64,000 nucleotides of DNA from Zhengitettix transpicula. Taxonomy: Eukaryota > Arthropoda > Insecta > Orthoptera > Tetrigidae. Where the stretch lies: contig JAYJMR010000061.1 of the NCBI GenBank assembly GCA_037074705.1, positions 92,695-156,694 of the forward strand, given 5' to 3'. Under the pieces are notes generated by a model, which worked only from the letters and a program-made list of their open reading frames with translations, was not told where the DNA came from and made no database searches. Positions 11,901 to 26,523 of this stretch are shown here, in pieces (the stretch's first letter is position 1; each line of letters opens with the position of its first letter). Position numbers and translations under genes: made by a program.

Positions 11901-14900
11901 GAATCTTCAAATAACAAAGTCTTATTTTCATAATAAATGACTCGTTCTTTATAAAAATTACTCAAACCAGCACTTCTAAAATCTTAATCTATTAATATTA
12001 ATTAATATAACAATAATATTTCGACGTTTCGACGACAAGTTTGGAATTTCACCAACCAAGAATCTTCAAATAACAAAGTCTTATATCATAATAAATGACT
12101 CGTTCTTTTAAAAAATTAGTCAAACCTGCACTTCTAAAAATCTTAATCTATTAATATTAATTAATATATCGTAATATTTCGACGTTTCGACGACAAGTTT
12201 GGAATTTCACCAACCAAGAATCTTCAAATAACAAAGTCTTATTTCATAATAAATGACTCGTTCTTTATAAAAATTACTCAAACCTGCACTTCTAAAATCT
12301 TAATCCATTAATATTAATTAATATATCGTAATATTTCGACGTTTCGACGACAAGTTTGGAATTTCACCAACCAAGAATCTTCAAATAACAAAGTCTTATT
12401 TCATAATTAAATGACTCGTTCTTTATAAAAATTACTCAAACCTGCACTTCTAAAATCTTAATCTATTAATATTAATTAATATATCGTAATATTTCGACGT
12501 TTCGACCACAAGTTTGGAATTTCACCAACCAAGAATCTTCAAATAACAAAGTCTTATTTCATAATAAATGACTCGTTCTTTATAAAAATTACTCAAACCT
12601 GCACTTCTAAAATCTTAATCCATTAATATTAATTTAATATATAGTAATATTTCGACGTTTCGACGACAAGTTTGGAATTTCAACCAACCAAGAATCTTCA
12701 AATAACAAAGTCTTATATTTCATAATAAATGATTCGTTCTTTATAAAAATTACTCAAACCAGCACTTCTAAAATCTTCATCCATTAATATTAATTAATAT
12801 ATCGTAATATTTCGACGTTTCGACGACAAGTTTGGAATTTCACCAACCAAGAATCTTCAAATAACAAAGTCTTATTTTATAATAAATGACTCGTTCTTTA
12901 TAAAAATTACTCAAACCAGCACTTCTAAAATCTTAATCCATTAATATTAATTAATATATCGTAATATTTCGACGTTTCGACGACAAGTTTGGAATTTCAC
13001 CAACCAAGAATCTTCAAATAACAAAGTCTTATTTCATAATAAATGACTCGTTCTTTATAAAAATTACTCAAACCAGCACTTCTAAAATCTTAATCCATTA
13101 ATATTAATTAATATATCGTAATATTTCGACGTTTCGACGACAAGTTTGGAATTTCACCAACCAAGAATCTTCAAATAACAAAGTCTTATTTCATAATAAA
13201 TGATTCGTTCTTTATAAAAATTACTCAAACCAGCACTTCTAAAATCTTCATCCATTAATATTAATTAATATATCGTAATATTTCGACGTTTCGACGACAA
13301 GTTTGGAATTTCACCAACCAAGAATCTTCAAATAACAAAGTCTTATTTCATAATAAATGACTCGTTCTTTATAAAAATTACTCAAACCTGCACTTCTAAA
13401 ATCTTAATCCATTAATATTAATTAAATATATCGTAATATTTCGACGTTTCGACGACAAGTTTGGAATTTCACCAACCAAGAATCTTCAAATAACAAAGTC
13501 TAATTTCATAATAAATGACTCGTTCTTTTTAAAAATTACTCAAACCTGCACTTCTAAAATCTTAATCCATTAATATTAATTAATATATCGTAATATTTCG
13601 ACGTTTCGACGACAAGTTCGGAATTTCACCAACCAAGAATCTTCAAATAACAAAGTCTTATTTTCATAATAAATGACTCGTTCTTTATAAAAAATTACTC
13701 AAACCTGCACTTATAAAATCTTAATCCATTAATATTAATTAATATATCGTAATATTTCGACGTTTCGACGACAAGTTTGGAATTTCACCAACCAAAGAAT
13801 CTTCAAATAACAAAGTCTTATTTCATAATAAATGACTCGTTCTTTATAAAAATTACTCAAACCTGCACTTCTAAAATCTTAATCTATTAATATTAATTAA
13901 TATATCGTAATATTTCGACGTTTCGACGACAAGTTTGGAATTTCACCAACCAAGAATCTTCAAATAACAAAGTCTTATTTCATAATAAATGATTCGTTCT
14001 TTATAAAAATTACTCAAACCTGCACTTCTAAAATCTTAATCTATTAATATTAATTAATATATCATAATATTTCGACGTTTCGACGACAAGTTTGGAATTT
14101 CACCAACCAAGAATCTTCAAATAACAAAGTCTTATTTCATAATAAATGACTCGTTCTTTATAAAAATTACTCAAACCAGCACTTCTAAAATCTTAATCTA
14201 TTAATATTAATTAATATATCAAAATATTTCGACGTTTCGACGACAAGTTTGGAATTTCACCAACCAAGAATCTTCAAATAACAAAGTCTTATTTCATAAT
14301 AAATGACTCGTTCTTTATAAAAATTACTCAAACCTGCACTTCTAAAAATCTTAATCTATTAATATTAATTAATATATCGTAATATTTCGACGTTTCGACG
14401 ACAAGTTTGGAATTTCACCAACCAAGAATCTTCAAATAACAAAGTCTTATTTCATAATAAAAGACTCGTTCTTTATAAAAAATTACTCAAACCTGCACTT
14501 CTAAAATCTTAATCCATTAATATTAATTAATATATCGTAATATTTCGACGTTTCGACGACAAGTTTGGAATTTCACCAACCAAGAATCTTCAAATAACAA
14601 AGTCCTATATTTCATAATAAATGACTCGTTCTTTATAAAAATTAGCTCAAACCTGCACTTCTAAAATCTTAATCCATTAATATTAATTAATATATCGTAA
14701 TATTTCGACGTTTTGACGACAAGTTTGGAATTTCACCAACCAAGAATCTTCAAATAACAAAGTCTTATTTCATAATAAATGACTCGTTCTTTATAAAAAT
14801 TACTCAAACCTGCACTTCTAAAATTTTAATCCATTAATATTAATTAATATATCGTAATATTTCGACGTTTCGACGACAAGTTTGGAATTTCACCAACCAA

Positions 14901-15550
14901 GAATCTTCAAATAACAAAGTCTTATTTCATAATAAATGACTCGTTCTTTTTTAAAATTAGTCAAACCTGCACTTCTAAAATCTTAATCTATTAGTATTAA
15001 TTAATATATCGTAATATTTCGACGTTTCGACGACAAGTTTGGAATTTCACCAACCAAGAATCTTCAAATAACAAAGTCTTTATTTCATAATAAATGATTC
15101 GTTCTTTATAAAAATTACTCAAACCTGCACTTCTAAAATCTTAATCTATTAATATTAATTAATATATCATAATATTTCGACGTTTCGACGACAAGTTTGG
15201 AATTTCACCAACCAAGAATCTTCAAATAACAAAGTCTTATTTCATAATAAATGACTCGTTCTTTATAAAAATTACTCAAACCTGCACTTCTAAAATCTTA
15301 ATCCATTAATATTAATTAATATATCGTAATATTTCGACGTTTCGACGACAAGTTTGGAATTTCACCAACCAAGAATCTTCAAATAACAAAGTCTTATTTC
15401 ATAATAAATGACTCGTTCTTTATAAAAATTACTCAAACCTGCACTTCTAAAATCTTAATCCATTAATATTAATTAATATATCGTAATATTTCGACGTTTC
15501 GACGACAAGTTTGGAATTTCACCAACCAAGAATCTTCAAATAACAAAGCT
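8903..15550. repeat. Insertion-rich stretch of satellite monomers
   Basis: Same 157-bp family and subtypes as elsewhere, but with many small length changes, mostly one-base gains. Examples: GTCTATATTTC near 8920, ATAAAAAATTAC at 9422 and 11,159, CTCAAAACC near 9909, TATTAGAATTAAT near 10,416, GGAAATTTC near 10,463, TCTAAAAATC near 11,032, CACTTTCTAAAATC near 11,812, CTTATTTTCAT near 11,923 and 13,661, CAACCAACC near 12,682, CCAAAGAATC near 13,792 and GTCTTTATTTC near 15,076. One unit has AAATGTTTAGTTC near 9726. Units before 8,790 and from about 16.6 to 53.5 kb have very few. No gene is present. Confidence 0.85.
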
Positions 15551-18358
15551 TATTTCATAATAAATGACTCGTTCTTTATAAAAATTACTCAAACCTGCAC
15601 TTCTAAAATCTTATTCCATTAATATTAATTAATATATCGTAATATTTCGACGTTTCGACGACAAGTTTGGAATTTCACCAACCAAGAATCTTCAAATAAC
15701 AAAGTCTTATTTCATAATAAATGATTCGTTCTTTATAAAAATTACTCAAACCTGCACTTCTAAAATCTTAATCCATTAATATTAATTAATATATCGTAAT
15801 ATTTCGACGTTTCGACGACAAGTTTGGAATTTCACCAACCAAGAATCTTCAAATAACAAAGTCTTATTTCATAATAAATGACTCGTTCTTTATAAAAATT
15901 ACTCAAACCTGCACTTCTAAAATCTTAATCCATTAATATTAATTAATATATCGTAATATTTCGACGTTTCGACGACAAGTTTGGAATTTCACCAACCAAG
16001 AATCTTCAAATAACAAAGTCTTATTTCATAAATAATGACTCGTTCTTTATAAAAATTACTCAAACCTGCACTTCTAAAATCTTATTCCATTAATATTAAT
16101 ATTAATATATCGTAATATTTCGACGTTTCGACGACAAGTTTGGAATTTCACCAACCAAGAATCTTCAAATAACAAAGTCTTATTTCATAATAAATGATTC
16201 GTTCTTTATAAAAATTACTCAAACCTGCACTTCTAAAATCTTAATCCATTAATATTAATTAATATATCGTAATATTTCGACGTATCGACGACAAGTTTGG
16301 AATTTCACCAACCAAGAATCTTCAAATAACAAAGTCTTATTTCATAATAAATGACTCGTTCTTTATAAAAATTACTCAAACGTGCACTTCTAAAATCTTA
16401 ATCCATTAATATTAATTAATATATCGTAATATTTCGACGTTTCGACGACAAGTTTGGAATTTCACCAACCAAGAATCTTCAAATAACAAAGTCTTATTTC
16501 ATAATAAATGACTCGTTCTTTAGTAAAAATTAGTCAATCCTGCACTTCTAAAATCTTAATCCATTAATATTAATTGATATATCGTAATATTTCGACGTTT
16601 CGAGACAAGTTTGGAATTTAACCAACCAAGAATCTTCAAATAACAAAGTCTTATTTCATAATAAATGACTCGTTCTTTATAAAAATTACTCAAACCTGCA
16701 CTTCTAAAATCTTAATCCATTAATATTAATTAATATATCGTAATATTTCGACGTTTCGACGACAAGTTTGGAATTTCACCAACCAAGAATCTTCAAATAA
16801 CAAAGTCTTATTTCATAATAAATGACTCGTTCTTTATAAAAATTACTCAAACCTGCACTTCTAAAATCTTAATCCATTAATATTAATTAATATATCGTAA
16901 TATTTCGACGTTTCGACGACAAGTTTGGAATTTCACCAACCAAGAATCTTCAAATAACAAAGTCTTATTTCATAATAAATGACTCGTTCTTTATAAAAAT
17001 TACTCAAACCTGCACTTCTAAAATCTTAATCCATTAATATTAATTAATATATCGTAATATTTCGACGTTTCGACGACAAGTTTGGAATGTCACCAACCAA
17101 GAATCTTCAAATAACAAAGTCTTATTTCATAATAAATGACTCGTTCTTTATAAAAATTACTCAAACCTGCACTTCTAAAATCTTAATCCATTAATATTAA
17201 TTAATATATCGTAATATTTCGACGTTTCGACGACAAGTTTGGAATTTCACCAACCAAGAATCTTCAAATAACAAAGTTTTATTTCATAATAAATGACTCG
17301 TTCTTTATAAAAATTACTTAAACCTGCACTTCTAAAATCTTAATCCATTAATATTAATTAATATATCGTAATATTTCGACGTTTCGACGACAAGTTTGGA
17401 ATGTCACCAACCAAGAATCTTCAAATAACAAAGTCTTATTTCATAATAAATGACTCGTTCTTTATAAAAATTAATCAAACCTGCACTTCTAAAATATTAA
17501 TCCATTAATATTAATTAATATATCGTAATATTTCGACGTTTCGACGACAAGTTTGGAATGTCACCAACCAAGAATCTTCAAATAACAAAGTCTTATTTCA
17601 TAATAAATGACTCGTTCTTTATAAAAATTACTCAAACCTGCACTTCTAAAATCTTAATCCATTAATATTAATTAATATATCGTAATATTTCGACGTTTCG
17701 ACGACAAGTTTGGAATGTCACCAACCAAGAATCTTCAAATAACAAAGTCTTATTTCATAATAAATGACTCGTTCTTTATAAAAATTACTCAAACCTGCAC
17801 TTCTAAAATCTTAATCCATTAATATTAATTAATATATCGTAATATTTCGACGTTTCGACGACAAGTTTGGAATTTCACCAACCAAGAATCTTCAAATAAC
17901 AAAGTCTTATTTCATAATAAATGACTCGTTCTTTATAAAAATTACTCAAACCTGCACTTCTAAAATCTTAATCCATTAATATTAATTAATATATCGTAAT
18001 ATTTCGACGTTTCGACGACAAGTTTGGAATTTCACCAACCAAGAATCTTCAAATAACAAAGTCTTATTTCATAATAAATGACTCGTTCTTTATAAAAATT
18101 ACTCAAACCTGCACTTCTAAAATCTTAATCCATTAATATTAATTAATATATCGTAATATTTCGACGTTTCGACGACAAGTTTGGAATGTCACCAACCAAG
18201 AATCTTCAAATAACAAAGTCTTATTTCATAATAAATGACTCGTTCTTTATAAAAATTACTCAAACCTGCACTTCTAAAATATTAATCCATTAATATTAAT
18301 TAATATATCGTAATATTTCGACGTTTCGACGACAAGTTTGGAATTTCACCAACCAAGA
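15551..18358. repeat. Homogeneous consensus-like monomers; first GGAATGTC units
   Basis: Almost all units are CCTGCAC/ATCCATT/ATCGTAAT, including two with CTTATTCC and three with GATTCG near 15,721, 16,195 and neighbours. The GGAATGTC variant first appears near 17,088 and recurs near 17,401, 17,557, 17,713 and 18,184. I saw none upstream of 17 kb. A unit at about 17,258 carries two rare changes together (AAAGTTTTATT and ATTACTTAAACC), and an identical combination recurs exactly 17 monomers (2,669 bp) later at 19,941. Confidence 0.85.
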
Positions 18359-19614
18359 ATCTTCAAATAACAAAGTCTTATTTCAAAATAAATGACTCGT
18401 TCTTTATAAAAATTACTCAAACCTGCACTTCTAAAATCTTAATCCATTAATATTAATTAATATATCGTAATATTTCGACGTTTCGACGACAAGTTTGGAA
18501 TTTCACCAACCAAGAATCTTCAAATAACAAAGTCTTATTTCATAATAAATGACTCGTTCTTTATAAAAATTACTCAAACCAGCACTTCTAAAATCTTAAT
18601 CCATTAATATTAATGAATATATCGTAATATTTCGACGTTTCGACGACAAGTTTGGAATTTCACCAACCAAGAATCTTCAAATAACAAAGTCTTATTTCAT
18701 AATAAATGACTCGTTCTTTATAAAAATTACTCAAACCTGCACTTCTAAAATCTTAATCCATTAATATTAATTAATATATCGTAATATTTCGACGTTTCGA
18801 CGACAAGTTTGGAATTTCACCAACCAAGAATCTTCAAATAACAAAGTCTTATTTCATAATAAATGACTCGTTCTTTATAAAAATTACTCAAACCAGCACA
18901 TCTAAAATCTTAATCCATTAATATTAATTAATATATCGTAATATTTCGACGTTTCGACGACAAGTTTGGAATTTCACCAACCAAGAATCTTCAAATAACA
19001 AAGTCTTATTTCATAATAAATGACTCGTTCTTTATAAAAATTACTCAAACCAGCACTTCTAATTTCTTAATCCATTAATATTAATTAATATATCGTAATA
19101 TTTCGACGTTTCGACAACAAGTTTGGAATTTCACCAACCAAGAATCTTCAAATAACAAAGTCTTATTTCATAATAAATGACTCGTTCTTTATAAAAATTA
19201 CTCAAACCAGCACTTCTAAAATCTTAATCTATTAATATTAATTAATATATCCCAATATTTCGACGTTTCGACGACAAGTTTGGAATTTCACCAACCAAGA
19301 ATCTTCAAATAACAAAGTCTTATTTCATAATAAATGAATCGTTCTTTATAAAAATTACTCAAACCAGCACTTCTAAAATCTTAATCCATTAATATTAATT
19401 AATATATCCCAATATTTCGACGTTTCGACGACAAGTTTGGAATTTCACCAACCAAGAATCTTCAAATAACAAAGTCTTATTTCATAATAAATGACTCGTT
19501 CTTTATAAAAATTACTCAAACCTGCACTTCTAAAATCTTAATCCATTAATATTAATTAATATATCGTAATATTTCGACGTTTCGACGACAAGTTTGGAAT
19601 TTCACCAACCAAGA
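18359..19614. repeat. 11-monomer-spaced HOR segment, copy 1
   Basis: Eight monomers in the order TTTCAAAATAA, TAATGAATAT, plain CCTGCAC, CAGCACATCT, CTAATTTCTT, ATCCCAAT, GAATCG/ATCCCAAT, plain CCTGCAC. All private variants recur 1,727 bp (exactly 11 x 157) downstream: 18384/20111, 18894/20621 and 19061/20788 are measured pairs. The exact integral offset shows no indels have accumulated between the copies. Confidence 0.9.
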
Positions 19615-20085
19615 ATCTTCAAATAACAAAGTCTTATTTCATAATAAATGACTCGTTCTTTATAAAAATTACTCAAACCTGCACTTCTAAAATCTTAATC
19701 CATTAATATTAATTAATATATCGTAATATTTCGACGTTTCGACGACAAGTTTGGAATGTCACCAACCAAGAATCTTCAAATAACAAAGTCTTATTTCATA
19801 ATAAATGACTCGTTCTTTATAAAAATTACTCAAACCTGCACTTCTAAAATCTTAATCCATTAATATTAATTAATATATCGTAATATTTCGACGTTTCGAC
19901 GACAAGTTTGGAATTTCACCAACCAAGAATCTTCAAATAACAAAGTTTTATTTCATAATAAATGACTCGTTCTTTATAAAAATTACTTAAACCTGCACTT
20001 CTAAAATCTTAATCCATTAATATTAATTAATATATCGTAATATTTCGACGTTTCGACGACAAGTTTGGAATGTCACCAACCAAGA

Positions 20086-21341
20086 ATCTTCAAATAACAA
20101 AGTCTTATTTCAAAATAAATGACTCGTTCTTTATAAAAATTACTCAAACCTGCACTTCTAAAATCTTAATCCATTAATATTAATTAATATATCGTAATAT
20201 TTCGACGTTTCGACGACAAGTTTGGAATTTCACCAACCAAGAATCTTCAAATAACAAAGTCTTATTTCATAATAAATGACTCGTTCTTTATAAAAATTAC
20301 TCAAACCAGCACTTCTAAAATCTTAATCCATTAATATTAATGAATATATCGTAATATTTCGACGTTTCGACGACAAGTTTGGAATTTCACCAACCAAGAA
20401 TCTTCAAATAACAAAGTCTTATTTCATAATAAATGACTCGTTCTTTATAAAAATTACTCAAACCTGCACTTCTAAAATCTTAATCCATTAATATTAATTA
20501 ATATATCGTAATATTTCGACGTTTCGACGACAAGTTTGGAATTTCACCAACCAAGAATCTTCAAATAACAAAGCCTTATTTCATAATAAATGACTCGTTC
20601 TTTATAAAAATTACTCAAACCAGCACATCTAAAATCTTAATCCATTAATATTAATTAATATATCGTAATATTTCGACGTTTCGACGACAAGTTTGGAATT
20701 TCACCAACCAAGAATCTTCAAATAACAAAGTCTTATTTCATAATAAATGACTCGTTCTTTATAAAAATTACTCAAACCAGCACTTCTAATTTCTTAATCC
20801 ATTAATATTAATTAATATATCGTAATATTTCGACGTTTCGACGACAAGTTTGGAATTTCACCAACCAAGAATCTTCAAATAACAAAGTCTTATTTCATAA
20901 TAAATGACTCGTTCTTTATAAAAATTACTCAAACCAGCACTTCTAAAATCTTAATCTATTAATATTAATTAATATATCCCAATATTTCGACGTTTCGACG
21001 ACAAGTTTGGAATTTCACCAACCAAGAATCTTCAAATAACAAAGTCTTATTTCATAATAAATGAATCGTTCTTTATAAAAATTACTCAAACCAGCACTTC
21101 TAAAATCTTAATCCATTAATATTAATTAATATATCCCAATATTTCGACGTTTCGACGACAAGTTTTGAATTTCACCAACCAAGAATCTTCAAATAACAAA
21201 GTCTTATTTCATAATAAATGACTCGTTCTTTATAAAAATTACTCAAACCTGCACTTCTAAAATCTTAATCCATTAATATTAATTAATATATCGTAATATT
21301 TCGACGTTTCGACGACAAGTTTGGAATGTCACCAACCAAGA
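20086..21341. repeat. 11-monomer-spaced HOR segment, copy 2
   Basis: Partner of 18,359-19,614 with the same eight-unit order of variants. Differences: AAAGCCTTATT near 20,570, AGTTTTGAATT near 21,163, and the last unit reads GGAATGTC plus AATCATC instead of GGAATTTC. The three monomers between the copies (19,615-20,085) include GGAATGTC units. Confidence 0.9.
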
Positions 21342-22283
21342 ATCATCAAATAACAAAGTCTTATTTCATAATAAATGACTCGTTCTTTATAAAAATTACT
21401 CAAACCTGCACTTCTAAAATATTAATCCATTAATATTAATTAATATATCGTAATATTTCGACGTTTCGACGACAAGTTTGGAATGTCACCAACCAAGAAT
21501 CTTCAAATAACAAAGTCTTATTTCATAATAAATGACTCGTTCTTTATAAAAATTACTCAAACCTGCACTTCTAAAATCTTAATCCATTAATATTAATTAA
21601 TATATCGTAATATTTCGACGTTTCGACGACAAGTTTGGAATGTCACCAACCAAGAATCTTCAAATAACAAAGTCTTATTTCATAATAAATGACTCGTTCT
21701 TTATAAAAATTACTCAAACCTGCACTTCTAAAATCTTAATCCATTAATATTAATTAATATATCGTAATATTTCGACGTTTCGACGACAAGTTTGGAATTT
21801 CACCAACCAAGAATCTTCAAATAACAAAGTCTTATTTCATAATAAATGACTCGTTCTTTATAAAAATTACTCAAACCTGCACTTCTAAAATCTTATTCCA
21901 TTAATATTAATTAATATATCGTAATATTTCGACGTTTCGACGACAAGTTTGGAATTTCACCAACCAAGAATCTTCAAATAACAAAGTCTTATTTCATAAT
22001 AAATGACTCGTTCTTTATAAAAATTACTCAAACCTGCACTTCTAAAATCTTAATCCATTAATATTAATTAATATATCGTAATATTTCGACGTTTCGACGA
22101 CAAGTTTGGAATGTCACCAACCAAGAATCTTCAAATAACAAAGTCTTATTTCATAATAAATGACTCGTTCTTTATAAAAATTACTCAAACCTGCACTTCT
22201 AAAATATTAATCCATTAATATTAATTAATATATCGTAATATTTCGACGTTTCGACGACAAGTTTGGAATTTCACCAACCATAT

Positions 22284-25200
22284 ATCTTCAAATAACAAAG
22301 TCTTATTTCAAAATAAATGACTCGTTCTTTATAAAAATTACTCAAACCTGCACTTCTAAAATCTTAATCCATTAATATTAATTAATATATCGTAATATTT
22401 CGACGTTTCGACGACAAGTTTGGAATTTCACCAACCAAGAATCTTCAAATAACAAAGTCTTATTTCATAATAAATGACTCGTTCTTTATAAAAATTACTC
22501 AAACCAGCACTTCTAAAATCTTAATCCATTAATATTAATTAATATATCGTAATATTTCGACGTTTCGATGACAAGTTTGGAATTTCACCAACCAAGAATC
22601 TTCAAATAACAAAGTCTTATTTCATAATAAATGACTCGTTCTTTATAAAAATTACTCAAACCTGCACTTCTAAAATCTTAATCCATTAATATTAATTAAT
22701 ATATCGTAATATTTCGACGTTTCGACGACAAGTTTGGAATTTCACCAACCAAGAATCTTCAAATAACAAAGTCTTATTTCTTAATAAATGACTCGTTCTT
22801 TATAAAAATTACTCAAACCAGCACATCTAAAATCTTAATCCATTAATATTAATTAATATATCGTAATATTTCGACGTTTCGACGACAAGTTTGGAATTTC
22901 ACCAACCAAGAATCTTCAAAAAACAAAGTCTTATTTCATAATAAATGACTCGTTCTTTATAAAAATTACTCAAACCAGCACTTCTAAATTCTTAATCCAT
23001 TAATATTAATTAATATATCGTAATATTTCGACGTTTCGACGACAAGTTTGGAATTTCACCAACCAAGAATCTTCAAATAACAAAGTCTTATTTCAAAATA
23101 AATGACTCGTTCTTTATAAAAATTACTCAAACCTGCACTTCTAAAATCTTAATCCATTAATATTAATTAATATATCGTAATATTTCGACGTTTCGACGAC
23201 AAGTTTGGAATTTCACCAACCAAGAATCTTCAAATAACAAAGTCTTATTTCATAATAAATGACTCGTTCTTTATAAAAATTACTCAAACCAGCACTTCTA
23301 AAATCTTAATCCATTAATATTAATTAATATATCGTAATATTTCGACGTTTCGACGACAAGTTTGGAATTTCACCAACCAAGAATCTTCAAATAACAAAGT
23401 CTTATTTCATAATAAATGACTCGTTCTTTATAAAAATTACTCAAACCTGCACTTCTAAAATCTTAATCCATTAATATTAATTAATATATCGTAATATTTC
23501 GACGTTTCGACGACAAGTTTGGAATTTCACCAACCAAGAATCTTCAAATAACAAAGTCTTATTTCATAATAAATGACTCGTTCTTTATAAAAATTACTCA
23601 AACCTGCACTTCTAAAATCTTAATCCATTAATATTAATTAATATATCGTAATATTTCGACGTTTCGACGACAAGTTTGGAATTTCACCAACCAAGAATCT
23701 TCAAATAACAAAGTCTTATTTCATAATAAATGACTCGTTCTTTATAAAAATTACTCAAACCTGCACTTCTAAAATCTTAATCTATTAATATTAATTAATA
23801 TATCGTAATATTTCGACGTTTCGACGACAAGTTTGGAATTTCACCAACCAAGAATCTTCAAATAACAAAGTCTTATTTCATAATAAATGACTCGTTCTTT
23901 ATAAAAATTACTCAAACCTGCACTTCTAAAGTCTTAATCCATTAATATTAATTAATATATCGTAATATTTCGACGTTTCGACGACAAGTTTGGAATTTCA
24001 CCAACCAAGAATCTTCAAATAACAAAGTCTTATTTCATAATAAATGACTCGTTCTTTATAAAAATTAGTCAAACCTGCACTTTTAAAATCTTAATCTATT
24101 AATATTAATTAATATATCCCAATATTTCGACGTTTCGACGACAAGTTTGGAATTTCACCAACCAAGAATCTTCAAATAACAAAGTCTTATTTCATAATAA
24201 ATGACTCGTTCTTTATAAAAATTACTCAAACCAGCACTTCTAAAATCTTAATCCATTAATACTAATTAATATATAATAATATTTCGACGTTTCGACGACA
24301 AGTTTGGAATTTCACCAACCAAGAATCTTCAAATAACAAAGTCTTATTTCATAATAAATGATTCGTTCTTTATAAAAATTACTCAAACCTGCACTTCTAA
24401 AATCTTAATCTATTAATATAAATTAATATATCATAATATTTCGACGTTTCGACGACAAGTTTGGAATTTCACCAACCAAGAATCTTCAAATAACAAAGTC
24501 TTATTTCATAATAAATGACTCGTTCTTTATAAAAATTACTCAAACCAGCTCTTCTAAAATCTTAATCCATTAATATTAATTAATATATCGTAATATTTCT
24601 ACGTTTCGACGACATGTTTGGAATTTCACCAACCAAGAATCTTCAAATAACAAAGTCTTATTTCATAATAAATGACTCGTTCTTTATAAAAATTACTCAA
24701 ACCAGCACTTCTAAAACCCTTAATCCATTAATATTAATTAATATATCGTAATATTTCGACGTTTCGACGACAAGTTTGGAATTTCACCAACCAAGAATCA
24801 TCAAATAACAAAGTCTTATTTCATAATAAATGACTCGTTCTTTATAAAAATTACTCAAACCTGCACTTCTAAAATCTTAATCCATTAATATTAATTAATA
24901 TATCGTAATATTTCGACGTTTCGACGACAAGTTTGGAATGTCACCAACCAAGAATCTTCAAATAACAAAGTCTTATTTCATAATAAATGACTCGTTCTTT
25001 ATAAAAATTACTCAAACCTGCACTTCTAAAATATTAATCCATTAATATTAATTAATATATCGTAATATTTCGACGTTTCGACGACAAGTTTGGAATTTCA
25101 CCAACCAAGAATCTTCAAATAACAAAGTCTTATTTCAAAATAAATGACTCGTTCTTTATAAAAATTACTCAAACCTGCACTTCTAAAATCTTAATCCATT

Positions 25201-26523
25201 AATATTAATTAATATATCGTAATATTTCGACGTTTCGACGACAAGTTTGGAATTTCACCAACCAAGAATCTTCAAATAACAAAGTCTTATTTCATAATAA
25301 ATGACTCGTTCTTTATAAAAATTACTCAAACCAGCACTTCTAAAATCTTAATCTATTAATATTAATTAATATATCGTAATATTTCGACGTTTCGACGACA
25401 AGTTTGGAATTTCACCAACCAAGAATCTTCAAATAACAAAGTCTTATTTCATAATAAATGACTCGTTCTTTATAAAAATTACTCAAACCTGCACTTCTAA
25501 AATCTTAATCCATTAATATTAATTAATATATCGTAATATTTCGACGTTTCGACGACAAGTTTGGAATGTCACCAACCAAGAATCTTCAAATTACAAAGTC
25601 TTATTTCATAATAAATGACTCGTTCTTTATAAAAATTACTCAAACCTGCACTTCTAAAATATTAATCCATTAATATTAATTAATATATCGTAATATTTCG
25701 ACGTTTCGACGACAAGTTTGGAATTTCACCAACCAAGAATCTTCAAATAACAAAGTCTTATTTCAAAATAAATGACTCGTTCTTTATAAAAATTACTCAA
25801 ACCTGCACTTCTAAAATCTTAATCCATTAATATTAATTAATATATCGTAATATTTCGACGTTTCGACGACAAGTTTGGAATTTCACCAACCAAGAATCTT
25901 CAAATAACAAAGTCTTATTTCATAATAAATGACTCGTTCTTTATAAAAATAACTCAAACCAGCACTTCTAAAATCTTAATCCATTAATATTAATTAATAT
26001 ATCGTAATATTTCGACGTTTCGACGACAAGTTTGGAATTTCACCAACCAAGAATCTTCAAATAACAAAGTCTTATTTCATAATAAATGACTCGTTCTTTA
26101 TAAAAATTACTCAAACCTGCACTTCTAAAATCTTAATCCATTAATATTAATTAATATATCGTAATATTTCGACGTTTCGACGACAAGTTTGGAATTTCAC
26201 CAACCAAGAATCTTCAAATAACAAAGTCTTATTTCATAATAAATGACTCGTTCTTTATAAAAATTACTCAAACCAGCACTTCTAAAATCTTAATCCATTA
26301 ATATTAATTAATATATCGTAATATTTCGACGTTTCGACGACAAGTTTGGAATTTCACCAACCAAGAATCTTCAAATAACAATGTCTTATTTCATAATAAA
26401 TGACTCGTTCTTTATAAAAATTACTCAAACCAGCACTTCTAAATTCTTAATCCATTAATATTAATTAATATATCGTAATATTTCGACGTTTCGACGACAA
26501 GTTTGGAATTTCACCAACCAAGA
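22284..26523. repeat. Recurrent five-monomer cassettes (TTTCAAAATAA ... TAAATTCTT)
   Basis: The TTTCAAAATAA variant marks cassettes at 22,309, 23,094, 25,136 and 25,764, as well as 18,384 and 20,111. Spacings are 11, 14, 5, 13 and 4 monomers (1727, 2198, 785, 2042, 628 bp; the 2042 holds the one-base gain AAAACCCTT near 24,714). In complete copies the following units run CCAGCAC, CCTGCAC, CCAGCAC (CACATCT in several), then CTAAATTCTT. Between cassettes lies an ATTAGTC/TTTTAAAATC/ATCCCAAT unit at about 24,061, followed by TACTAATT and GATTCG units. Confidence 0.85.

Noticed and set aside
17090..17200. Short open frame starting at the ATG created by GGAATGTC (about 35 codons, ending at CATTAA)
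   Set aside because: The ATG exists only in a minority variant, the frame cannot continue because 157 is not divisible by three, and the variants show no codon-position pattern. The same frame is open but lacks ATG in ordinary monomers.
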